Positions 51,601 to 59,480 of a DNA stretch of 64,000 bases are shown piece after piece. Source of the stretch: Nereocystis luetkeana (taxonomy: Eukaryota; Sar; Phaeophyceae; Laminariales; Laminariaceae). Positions within the stretch are counted from its first letter, which is position 1. Each line of letters opens with the position of its first letter. The position numbers and the translations under genes were made by a program. Under the pieces are notes generated by a model that was not told where the DNA came from, made no database searches, and was given only the letters and a program-made list of their open reading frames with translations. The stretch spans positions 1,158,501 through 1,222,500 of the forward strand of contig JARUPZ010000004.1 of the NCBI GenBank assembly GCA_031213475.1, in the 5' to 3' direction.

Positions 51601-54600
51601 GCGCACAGGTACGGCCGCTGCCGTCTCGTTTATGGTCAGCACAGCTTCCGCGGTTTTGATACAGTAGCGCTGCACGGAGACACTCTAAATTTCGTTGACA
51701 GATCTATGGATATGCTGCAGTATGACGCCTGGTACGTGAATAGTTGACTGTATTCTATATAGTGCTGGATATCGTATGAAAGTTCTGATACATATCGAGC
51801 TTTCGATATAGGATAATATCGGACGTCTTTTGCCCTCCAACTCCTCTGGCATTCCCGCATGTTTTCCGCTGATACTGAACGAAAAATATCCACGTACGAT
51901 ATGATGTCAAAAACGTATTATATCTTTTTTTTTGTGTTTATCGATATCGTGTCTTGTCGAATCGAACACCGAATCTTTTATCGATTTGGTTTCTCGACTA
52001 CCGATATCGTTTCGAATAGACATCGATATGTTACACACATCAGACAGATGCCAATCCTCAGTAAGTGGCTCATCTACTCTCGGTCGTAGATCCTCTATTA
52101 ATAGATGATCTAGACCCTCTGGATGATATGATCTAGATCCTCACATGCCGTTGTGACATCGTACAGGATCTGCATAGTAGAGATCCAACCCAGGAAACAT
52201 AGGGTATACCATACATATTCTACGGCCCCCTTACGGCAAGATATTTCCTCTCCTGCGCGATTCGGTTCGCTTTGCTGGAGCAGGAACGGGACGAATGGGT
52301 CGCGGAGCTCCGCGTAGCCTCCAGGGTGGTGCCTTTGGAGGACATCTTCGAGCTCAAGGCTCTACTCAGGAAGGGAGCCTTTGCCTCGGTAAGAAGATAG
52401 TTGGTTGGTCGATTGATTGGTTGTTTCGCTTTGCTGTGCTTGCTTGGTTAGTTGCCTTGCTTTTATTGATTGCTTGCTTCCTTGCTTGCTTTGCTCGCTC
52501 GGTTGCTCGTGAAATCTGTAAAGCTACACCTTTTTCCCAGTAGTGGTGGCTATATACCTGAATCGTGACCGTCAATTGCTAAATTTCATCCTGCAAATAA
52601 AACTGTCGACTGCAGATCGCAGAACAGCGAGCATTTTCTTGCTATCCAGAACCACGCCAATCCGCCCTCTAGAAAGCCGGCACCTGCTGCAAAAGCCTTC
52701 CGCGAGAAATTCACAAAACGCCTCCTTGGTGACCCCCCGGGGTCGGCCCTACCGTCTCCGATTTGACTGTTGCTCCTTGTCATAGGTGCACCGGTGCATC
52801 CGGAAGGATACGAAAGAAGAGTATGCGGTCAAGGTCATCGACAAGACTAGCCTGTCTTCTCACGAGAAATTCCTGCTGCGGGGCGAGATAGGTGCGAAAT
52901 GACTTGCGAAAATATGTGTTTTTTTTTATGGGGAGGGGACGGGTGGGGGGCGCTGGGAGGTGGGAGTCCCCGCCGTTCGGGGGTTTCCATTGGGGGGGGG
53001 AGGCGCTTCAAGGGTGGATGGAGTTCTGGCGGTCCGGAGGTTTCCACCCCCCAATGTGGCGTGCCGTATAAGGCATGAACCTTATTGCTGATTCGAACAA
53101 TACCTACGATAGACCGTGGGTAAGCGTACGTATTTTCTGCAAATCAGTTTTTGGGGGAGATTGATAGAGCTTCTCAAGTGAAGAGCCTCGCAAAAGTTAG
53201 GTGCTACCCCCATAAGTAAAATTACGTCTGTAGTTGTTTTGCTGTTAGCCGCCAACCAAAGGGTTTTCATTGGCGCCTTTGGTCTATTTTTTTGGGGGGG
53301 AAGGGGGGGCGGGGTCTAAAAGGGTGGAGTTTTATATATACTTGAAGTAGCGAGTTACGCTTGTTAGACTGGCCCAGGCATTCACAATGGTATCTTTGTG
53401 GGCCTTTGTAGGGGGAGGGGGGGGGGGGGGGGTCGCGTCCGCCTGTTTTCGTCAACCATGTTGCATCCGGCTTGGGTGTGGGTTTTAACGCGCTCTTTGT
53501 GTTTTTTTTTCGCAGGCGCTTTGAAGCTGGTGTCTCACCCCAATGTCGTTCGTCTTGAGGCGGTCCACGAGGATCCGAGGTCTATCTCCATCGTCATGAC
53601 CCTTTGCAGAGGAGGGGACCTTTGGGATAAGGTGACAGCCGGTTGGGTTTTGTCGAGAGCGGGTTGGGTTTTTTTATGGGGGCAGGTTAGGTTTCTACGA
53701 AGGCAGGTTGGATTGTGATGAGAGCTGTTTGGGTTTGACGAGAGCGGGTTGGGTCTATGATAAGGGCTGGTCAGGTTTTTTATCGGACCTGGTTGGGTTT
53801 TGCGGAGAGCGGGTTGGGTTTTGCCGACAGCAGATTGGGTTTTGCCGAGAGCAGATTGGGTTTTGATCCGAGTACATTATGTTTTGATGAGAACAAATTT
53901 GATTGTAATGAGAGCAGGGCGGGTTTTGATCAGAGCAGATTCGGTTTTGCACTTGTCCGTCAGACGTTTAACCGCGGGTTGGATTTTGTGAACACCTGTC
54001 GGAGGCTTGTTTTTCGCCCGTTTAGCTGTTGATACGTACCTGGTACGTTTTTCCGGTCACGTGCGCATTCGTCCATCGGTGAACCTTCTATCCGTTCACC
54101 TATGTGTATGCATGTTTCCCCTTTCACCTGTATCCGTTGAACCTTGCAATATTTCAAGATGTCATGTACGTTGGGCGTTCACGTTTGCCGTCCAACGGCG
54201 TTGTCTCTTGGTGTTGTAAATGTAAACGTTTAGCCGTTATGCGGCGCCGTTTTTGTTTTGTTGTTGTTGCTAACATTAGTTTCGATAAAAATCCTTGATC
54301 TCACATCTGTTTTTTGTTGTTGCGATATATCAGGTATATTGGATATATACGTGTAACAGTTTAGCGGCGGTGCAAACGTGTTTTTTTTATTTATTATTGT
54401 CGCCTGGCCGTTGCATGTTCGGGACTCGTTTTGAAAGGTGCGGGCTCAACCGTCTCGGTGTTTTAACGCTGCTCAAGCCAGGACCGTCATGCGCCCACTG
54501 TGCGAGGCCGTGGCTTACCTCCATACGCTCGGTGAGTGATAGCGATGTGTATATGCTGTAGACATGTAGACAGAGCGATACGTCGACGCCACAGCGTGAC

Positions 54601-57148
54601 ACAGCGATATGTGCCACCGTGCGATACAGCGGCAGTGCCTGGTACCTGGTATGGAACATCCACTTTCGTCTTCGCTGGGCTTGGATTGGGTAGTGTGCTG
54701 TGTTGGGCGTGTGGGTTGTGTTGTGTGTGTGTGTGTGTTTTTTTTTTTTTTTTGTACTGCTGTATCGTGTTGTGTTCTTCGTTTTTTATAGTTATCCAGG
54801 CATCCTGCACCGCGCTATCACGATTGGCTACCCTCAAACCTGGTGCCGTATCGTTCCGTGTTGTGTTGTTTCCAGGCGTCTTGCACCGCAATGTCACTAT
54901 TGGACACCTTGAAACCTGATGCCGTATCGTGTGGTGTCGTCTTTTTGTTGTTGTCCAGGCATCTTGCACCGCGACATCAAGCCAGAGAACATCCTCCTCG
55001 TCGACGGCGGTGACCTAGCAGGGGTCACGCTGTCCGATTTCGGCTTCTCTCACCAAGTCTCGCCCAAGTCGCGCCTGGCTTGCGGAAAGCAGGTCTGTGA
55101 TTGCCCGTTGTTGGTGGCGGTGGTGTTCCCGCTGTTGTTGTCGTATATACTGTAGGAGACGCGTTCTACGATAGAGGTAGCGCATTTCCACTAATAGGTT
55201 TTCTGAATGACGGGGTTTCTTAACCCAAAATCGTCGCATTGCCAATCTTGATTCGAAAAATGACTTTCTTGTGTACTTGGGTCATGGGATTATTCATCGC
55301 GGGATGCAATTTGATTCTTGCCGAAGTCAGTTTTCGGGTGAGGTATGAAGCTCCTCAAGTGAGGAGCCTCAGGAAATTCGGGGAGAACCTTTATCGTAGA
55401 ACGCCTCAGGACCAAATAGTGTTGGAGAAAAGAGGGAAATATATAGTTTTTTTTGTGTGTACCGTAGGTCCTATTTACTATGGTCCCCCGTAATATCAAT
55501 AGTGTGAACACCAAATTAATGCTTCCCCACCAAGACGAGCCTATCATCGCGCTGCCGACCACGTTGGCCTGGTGGTCAAACAGCAGTTGGCAAGCATGTG
55601 CGCTGCTGAAGCCACTGCCTCGTCAGATGGATCATTCCGCAATCAAGCAATGACTTTCATCCCGCTACGGAACACATCGGCCTGATCGAGTAGAGCACAC
55701 TCCCCAACCGAGCAGTGGCAAGCATTGCGCCACTGACCACAGCCAGTGCCTCACAAAATGCTGCCCTACCAATTATTGCCGTGTCTTCTGTTGCCTTGTT
55801 GAACAGCTCATGGGTACGCCGTCCTACATGGCGCCGGAGTCCATCCTGCACGGCATGTACGGCAAGGAGGTCGACTGGTGAGGGAGGCGGCTTGTTCACT
55901 TCGCTCGTGCTCTATTTTTTGCTGCTGGTGTTTTGTGTTTGTTGTGGTGGTAGTTGACGTGGTGCTGGTGTTTCGTGGCGGTAGTGTGTGATGCTGGTGG
56001 TGTTTTATGGCGGTGGTGCCGGTGATGATGGTTGCGGCCGTGTTCATTGTGTTTCGTGGTGGTGTTGATGGCGTTGGTGACGGTGGTAGTGGTGGCGATG
56101 TAGGTGATGGCTTTGGTGGGTGGGTGGGTGGTGGTAGTTGATGTTGCGCTAGGCTTTTATTCGAGAGGCAGCCGGATGCTTATATTTACCGCACCGTCTC
56201 AACCCTCCCCCTGCCATTCGTGCCCCCCGGCTGCCATATTCACCCGTGTGCTTGCTCAGGTTCTCCTGCGGGTGCGTGCTGTACATGATGCTCATGGGCA
56301 GAGCGCCCTTCGCGGGCAACAGCCCGTCCGAAATATTCCGCAACACGTGCCACGGTCGGCTCGGGCTGGGGAGGGGGGGTGCCAGCTTGTGGGATAAGCT
56401 GCCCTCTGCTGCTAGAGAGCTGATCGTCGGGCTTATGCAGCTGGACCACAACCTTCGGTATACAGGAGAGCAGGCTATGAGCCACCGCTGGCTTGCAACT
56501 CCGGAGGAGGAGGAGGAGGAGGAGGGGGGGGAGATGGGTGATATGAGGGAGAGTCGCCCCATGCAGCACCCCCAGCAGCAACATCCGCATCAGGAGTATC
56601 ACCAGCAGCAGGAGCAGCATGAGCACCAGCATCAATATCAGAAGCAGCAAAAGCAGCAACAACACAACCATCAGCAGCACCAACCCCTTCAGGAGCAGCA
56701 GCAAGTCCATCATCATCAGCAGCACCAGCAGCACCACCCCCGACAACCAAAGCAGCACGAGGGAGACATGATGGGGAGGACATCATCGAGACGCCGGGAC
56801 GGAGACCGAGTAGGCGGAGGAGGCGGTGTGGGGGGCGGGGGGGTGGTTCAAAGCCGCAGCCGCAGCGGCAGCAGCCGAGCAGGGCGCAGCCGCAGCAGCA
56901 GCGGGGTCGACAAACATGATACCGTTCGCGGCACAAGCAGTGTCGGCGGCGGCGGCGGCGGCAACAGCAGCAGCAACGGAAAAGCGTCATCGAGAACTCC
57001 CGCGTCTAACACCGCAACAGTTTTGCCGAGCAGCAGCAGCACGAGCTGTGCGAGCAGCTCCAGCAGCGCGGTGGGCGGCGCCGGCGCCGGCGGCGCCGGC
57101 GGCAGCAGGGGGGATGGGCCTCCTAGAAGGGTCGATGCGGGGGCATGA
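24139..57148 (+). CDS. EF-hand / PH / CAMK-type protein kinase (CDPK7-like), 15 exons
   Basis: Exons: 24139-24206, 41924-42057, 43286-43425, 43778-44263, 46428-46546, 47522-50017, 50785-50934, 51542-51608, 52284-52388, 52786-52891, 53516-53631, 54438-54531, 54959-55092, 55807-55877, 56260-57148. All have GT-AG ends, the phases agree throughout, and the total is 5175 bases (1724 aa plus stop). Order: N-myristoylation motif (MGATGSK), four EF-hand motifs (about 24-310, loops 2 and 3 intact), an 800-residue Gly/Ser/Ala/Arg/Pro linker, PH domain (about 1115-1236), kinase domain (about 1242-1507), and a Glu, His/Gln and Gly/Ser tail. Catalytic residues are intact: K1271, HRDIKPEN (D1366), DFG (D1387), APE. 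EF-hands and PH ahead of the kinase is the reverse of plant CDPKs and matches Plasmodium CDPK7. A membrane-associated, calcium- and phosphoinositide-responsive kinase is inferred. Confidence 0.85.
29076..29203. mobile_element. MITE family B, copy with TACCTGGTA insertions
   Basis: It aligns to the copy at 33455-33563 almost throughout. The extra bases include 'cctggta' between 'cgaaatatata' and the T-run, and a second 'tacctggta' near the right end. Confidence 0.7.
29490..31390. repeat. segmental duplication, left copy
   Basis: It matches 39955-41480 in order. Shared landmarks are 'aaggttcc..tccctc.gggac', 'ggggctggaaatat', 'ctcggctgcccacgaaaatc' with a CAG run, 'gcgtgatgttgcttcctgct', 'cacgcgctccagagg' and 'cggacctcgaccaatgtg'. 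Within each copy a roughly 110-bp segment (near 30110-30225, 30510-30615 and 30865-30955) recurs. At 30988-31177 a 95-bp segment is tandemly duplicated almost without change. No recognisable gene. Confidence 0.7.
32806..32901. mobile_element. MITE family A, copy 4
   Basis: A full-length hairpin flanked by TTAA on both sides (cttaaccctttttgaaccgc ... aaaggggttaacc), with arms meeting at 'ccccaaacgggac'. Confidence 0.8.
33455..33563. mobile_element. MITE family B, copy without TACCTGGTA
   Basis: The hairpin starts TATTATAGGGGACC and ends GGACCCCCGTAATAG. The centre 'cgaaatatatagttttttg' has no inserted motif, so it serves as the reference for the 29.1-kb copy. Confidence 0.75.
34570..34750. 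repeat. GC-rich dispersed repeat, copy 2
   Basis: Opposed GGGTC/GACCC words in the same order as 10620-10765. Confidence 0.6.
37573..37791. mobile_element. MITE B (37605-37740) inserted in a MITE A, with TACCTGGTA units
   Basis: Family A arms flank (ggggacaaacc..attcgtag on the left; gttgtatgcccccaaaag..gaagggctaa on the right). Between them is a family B copy enlarged by 'cctacctggtacctggtatc' and other CCAGG/CCTGG words that are absent from the B copies at 1.05, 16.2, 33.5 and 44.4 kb. Confidence 0.65.
37975..38100. repeat. 22-bp minisatellite
   Basis: About five to six units of 'ctattttttgcgctaaggatg' type in direct tandem. Confidence 0.7.
38926..39001 (+). other. tRNA-like segment (possible SINE head or tRNA pseudogene)
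   Basis: The segment has a match to the RNA polymerase III A box (TGGCTTGGTAGG, one mismatch). A near-match to the B box (GGTTCAAGTCT) lies about 45 bases on and sits in a T-arm that can pair (GTGGG/CTCAC). A T-run (ctttttc) follows near 39011. The acceptor and D stems do not pair well, so it is not called a functional tRNA. Confidence 0.3.
39517..39672. repeat. (TAC)n microsatellite
   Basis: A long, nearly pure TAC/CTA triplet run with one 'tgctgc' interruption. Poly-Thr, poly-Tyr and poly-Leu frames here are by-products. Confidence 0.95.
39821..39917. mobile_element. MITE family A, copy 5
   Basis: A full hairpin (ttgaccgttttagagctgca ... cccgaaagggtcaa). Its flanking TTAA has changed to TTGA/TCAA. 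Confidence 0.8.
39955..41480. repeat. segmental duplication, right copy
   Basis: This is the partner of 29490-31390, shorter by several hundred bases. It retains the CAG-run block (40484-40507), two of the internal 110-bp segments (40560-40710, 41065-41170) and the 'acctcgaccaatgtg' end. Confidence 0.7.
41924..44263 (+). CDS. kinase gene, exons 2-4 (EF-hands 1-3)
   Basis: Exons are 41924-42057, 43286-43425 and 43778-44263. EF1 (around VDKHGEAIDKATF) has lost the loop ligands. EF2, residues 75-86 (DSNKSGRISFDD), is complete except Asp instead of Glu at position 12. EF3, residues 111-122 (DMNGDGLISRDE), is canonical, and its loop is cut by the exon 3/4 junction after Gly114. The helices around them (FPVPGLVGDRLF, GLAVCCRGSLEEKMRFIF) are of the calcineurin-B/neuronal calcium sensor type. 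Exon 4 then runs into a Gly-rich insert before ERIADQALSEF, the entering helix of EF4. Confidence 0.9.
43040..43240 (+). repeat. pyrimidine minisatellite before kinase exon 3
   Basis: Imperfect units of 'tatccccttcctagcccc' type fill the last 250 bases of intron 2. They form an expanded polypyrimidine tract ahead of the acceptor at 43285. Confidence 0.65.
43426..43777 (+). other. kinase gene, intron 3
   Basis: This 352-bp intron is made largely of GGT/GTT/GAT triplets on the coding strand. Introns 7 and 14 (about 51110-51400 and 55900-56140) have the same composition. The Val/Gly and Thr/His/Asn frames here are by-products. Confidence 0.6.
44369..44477. mobile_element. MITE family B, copy in kinase intron 4
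   Basis: The ends are TATTACGGGGGAC and CCCCCCGTAATA, and the centre 'accatttttactatcaatat' matches the 16.2-kb copy. Confidence 0.75.
45037..45790. mobile_element. non-autonomous TIR element (Harbinger/Tourist-like)
   Basis: The ends GGGCCGTTCCTAACGAAC and its imperfect complement (gttggttaggagtggccc) are flanked by TTA on both sides (45034-45036, 45791-45793). Subterminal sequence is rich in AATCACGATTCGTGA palindromes. It is 754 bp with no transposase frame. The TTA duplication and GGGCC ends suggest a PIF/Harbinger relation. Confidence 0.6.
46428..46546 (+). CDS. kinase gene, exon 5 (EF-hand 4)
   Basis: Found by matching exon 4's end (GGGD, phase 0) to an exon opening GQPLTFDQFQCWAQQTP, which completes the fourth EF-hand. 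The acceptor is TTGTCCAG and the donor GTACGT (phase 2, required by exon 6). The loop is degenerate: Gly-rich, with Gln at the position normally held by Glu. It probably does not bind calcium. Confidence 0.8.
47522..50017 (+). CDS. kinase gene, exon 6 (low-complexity linker and PH start)
   Basis: This single 2496-base exon codes for about 832 residues. Nearly all is low complexity: runs of Gly (up to about 13), Ser, Ala, Pro, Arg and repeated APA words. There are occasional basic/Ser clusters that could be phosphorylation sites (RSNSLS, SRTLSRNTS). The last 34 residues (VALDGYLWKPGS...LYYFVRPG) begin the PH domain. The acceptor is TTTTTTCAG and the donor GTGAGA (phase 2). The frame extends upstream to 47490, but that part is intron. 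Confidence 0.85.
50785..52388 (+). CDS. kinase gene, exons 7-9 (PH domain end and kinase start)
   Basis: Exons are 50785-50934, 51542-51608 and 52284-52388. They read DRKPRGVISLPGC, an acidic Ser-rich PH loop, GYFGLRLFRPNN, RLLLAKSAQ, then ERDEWVAEL, the PH C-terminal helix with its conserved Trp (W1225). Kinase subdomain I follows at once (FELKALLRKGAFASV). The glycine-rich loop keeps only its central Gly, having Arg where the first Gly is expected. Confidence 0.9.
52786..55092 (+). CDS. kinase gene, exons 10-13 (kinase N-lobe and catalytic loop)
   Basis: Exons are 52786-52891, 53516-53631, 54438-54531 and 54959-55092. They carry AVKVID (K1271), the alpha-C region, SHPNVVRLEAVHED, the hinge and GGDLWDK, RTVMRPLCEAVAYLH, then ILHRDIKPENILL and LSDFGFS. 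Exon 12 opens at 54438 after GAAAG; upstream in frame is a stop, which fixes the acceptor. The pattern is that of CaMK/CDPK-type kinases. Confidence 0.92.
53636..53960 (+). repeat. minisatellite at the start of kinase intron 11
   Basis: Units of about 22 bp (gttgggttttgccgagagca type) begin a few bases after the donor of exon 11. Near 53755 the segment 'atgataagggctggtcagg' resembles the real exon/donor junction 'gggataaggtgacagccgg'. Confidence 0.7.
54796..54958 (+). repeat. two decoy copies of the exon 13 acceptor and catalytic-loop start
   Basis: Just before exon 13, the 'ccag|gcatc.tgcaccgc' junction occurs twice more, with pseudo-exon starts at 54800 and 54876 (periods 76 and 83 bp). 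The decoys read LHRAIT and LHRNVT in place of LHRDIK. Each would meet a stop codon before rejoining the true exon. The shared tail 'gccgtatcg..gtgttgt' shows that the unit includes intron sequence. Confidence 0.9.
55158..55495. mobile_element. element C half-copy followed by a truncated MITE B
   Basis: 55158-55405 matches the right half of the element at 15459-16012, including the end 'tttatcgtagaacgcctc'. From 55409 the right part of a family B MITE follows directly (ggaccaaatag ... cccccgtaat). Confidence 0.65.
55807..57148 (+). CDS. kinase gene, exons 14-15 (kinase C-lobe and tail)
   Basis: Exons are 55807-55877 and 56260-57148. Exon 14 reads GTPSYMAPESILHGMYGKEVDW, with the Trp codon split. 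Exon 15 reads FSCGCVLYMMLMGRAPFAG to SHRWL, completing the kinase fold at about residue 1507. The remaining 217 residues are an acidic run, a His/Gln-rich stretch, then Gly/Ser/Arg-rich sequence ending RRVDAGA. There is no C-terminal calmodulin-like domain. The stop is TGA at 57146. Confidence 0.9.
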
Positions 57149-57600
57149 CAGTTGAGGGCACGAGGAGGAGAAGCAGGAAAAGGAAGAGGAAAGCCGCGCA
57201 GGACAACTAAGGATAGAGGAAGGAAGGGGAGAGCCGAGGCATGTGGTCGCGGGTAGGAGGGGAAAGAAGAGGAGGAGAGCCGGGGCGTGGGAGCTAAGGA
57301 TAGGTGGAAGAGGAGGAGGAGGAGCAGAGGCGCGGCGTCACAGCTGGGGATGGGAGAAGAGGAGGAGGAGCGGGGCCGCAGCGTTACCGCTAAGGATAGG
57401 AGAAGAGGAGGAGGCAGAAGAGGAGCAGAGCCGCGCCGTTTCAACGGGGGAGAGGATAGAATGAAGACGAAGAGAAGCAGAGCCGCGCCATTTCAGCTGA
57501 GGGGAGGAGAAAAAGAAGGAGGAAAAGGAGCAGATCCGCGTCGTTGCAGCTAAGGATAAAAGGAGGAGCGGAAGGAAGAGAAGGTTGAAGCGGGTTGAGT
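57130..57600 (+). repeat. purine-rich minisatellite starting at the kinase stop codon
   Basis: There are about eight imperfect units of roughly 50 bp (agccgcgccgtttcagctga followed by gg/aagaggagg). The first unit (gggggcatgacagttgaggg) contains the stop codon of the kinase gene. Later units carry 'gcgtcacagctggggatggg' at the same place. It lies in the 3' UTR. Confidence 0.75.
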
Positions 57601-58429
57601 GCTGGGAGTGAGACAGACCCGGATGGAATGACTCGCTGGGGGGGAGAGACGGAGTGGAGTGGAGTGGAGTGCAGTCTCTGGCGGACGCTATGGCATTCTG
57701 CCTTCGGCCGTCGCCACTACGTAGAGTAGTAGCCGTTTTCTGATTACAACGGTGTTTTGCGTTCTGCGATCGACGGGCGGGCGCGCTGGCTGTTGCGCAG
57801 CCGCGCTGCGCCGCGGTGGTTCAGTTGAACGAGGCGGGGCACAGAACCATCATGCACATACCGCTGTGAGGTCAATGGTGGGTGCCATGAATGCTCGCCA
57901 TCATAAAATAATACCTGATACACCCGTGGGGTCAGTGGTTGACGTTATACCTCGGCAGCTCCTAATTTGTAAAATGTACAATTGGGTAGGGCGCGGAAGG
58001 CAATTGGAGCTGGTGGGGATCACCAGAGGGTTCTCGGCTGCGGCGCCGAGAGAGCGGGAGACGAGATGCGATTCCGTGATTTTTGTTCTTGGAGGGTTTT
58101 AAGGGAAATTTGTTATTTTTCTTCGTTTTTCCTTTTTTCCAGCGGGCGCGATTCTTTTCCCGACGTTACGCCTGCCGAGCGAGCGAGCGAGCGGTTTTGC
58201 AAAAGTTGCAAGGCGTTCTTCAACTTTTTTTCCACTTTTTTCTACTTTTTTTGTAATTGTTCTTGAATTTATCGCGCGATTTGTTTGGCTGGTTGCTGCG
58301 GGGATAGGGTTGGTTGGTACCCCCCTTCCACCGTTTTAGTGGGTGGCGCGGGTTGCGACGGAAGGGGGCTTGGTGAAGGATAAGGTTGCTTCGGTATGTT
58401 CGCCGAGGTGTAACAGGGGAGAACACGCA

Positions 58430-58640
58430 CGCGCGATGATGTGTGGCAGATCTATCATCTAGATCCTAACACGCCGTCCTGAGGCGCTGTACAGAATCTG
58501 CATAGCGCAGGCCCAACCCAGGAAACACGTCCTAGATCATGCAGCTGGCACGGCCCCCGTGCGGCAATGTGAGCTAGATCATACAGATCATACAGATCGG
58601 GAATCTATCTATGTGCCCTGAAATATATAGATCGTGAAGT
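58430..58640. repeat. GATCT-rich dispersed repeat
   Basis: Dense GATCT/AGATC words with landmarks 'caacccaggaaacac' and 'catacagatcatacagatc'. Relatives in either orientation lie near 8755-8990, 14225-14450, 18640-18905, 42405-42650, 47155-47480 and 52075-52205. Confidence 0.6.
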
Positions 58641-59099
58641 GTGGGAACGATCCGTATGACCTATCCGATGCGTGTAGCCCTTTGCTCGCTGCTGCAAAAA
58701 TTGTCGGACTTGAATTGCATGTTGGTTGCCCCCAAAACTGGGGGTGCAGTTTTTAACGGGTCAACATACCGCCGTGGATCCCACAAGAGCGTGAAAGAGA
58801 TAGCAAAAAAAAAAACGCCTGCGGATGGATGCGTCGAGAGATTCTCATCCAGCCAGCAGCCATCCAGGCCAGCTGCCAGCTTGCGTCAGTCCTGCCTCTC
58901 AAATCTACTCCGGCTGACTTCGTCAAATCGTCCGTCATCTACAGGATTGAATGCATGGGAGTGTTCTTGATCGGTATTTTTCCGTGGGATGTAAGACGGA
59001 CAGCGTTTGTTTGTCTATGCGGGAGGTGCTCTCGGATTTTTATTTTTATTTTGAGGCGCTTCTCCGGAAGGCACGAGCAAAGTCTAACGCAGCATACCG

Positions 59100-59480
59100 G
59101 CTGTGTGCTGTGCGGGGTGTTTGCTGTACTGGCATGGTGTTGGCTGTGCAGGTAGCCCTTTGACTGTGAAGACAGGGATTTGCTTTGCAGCCAGGCATTT
59201 TGTTGTGGGGACGGGTTTTATGCTGTGCAGGCAGTGGATTGCTGTACAAGCAGGTTTTTTCCTGGGCAGGGAGGGGTTTGCTGTGCAGGCAGGTTCTGCT
59301 GTGAAGAAATAGGTTTTTGCTGAGCAGGCAGGCTTTCTGCTGTGAAGGCCAGGGTGTGTTGTGCAAGCAGGCTTATTGTTGTGCAGGTTTCCTGTGCAAG
59401 CAAACTTTCTTCCGTGCAGGCCGGGGTATCCTGTGCAGGCAGGGGTTTACGATACAGGCAGGATAAAAGCTGTACCGGAT
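59100..59480. repeat. 18-20-bp minisatellite
   Basis: Units of 'ttgctgtgcaggcaggttt' type in imperfect tandem. The Gln/Cys-rich frames are by-products. Confidence 0.75.
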
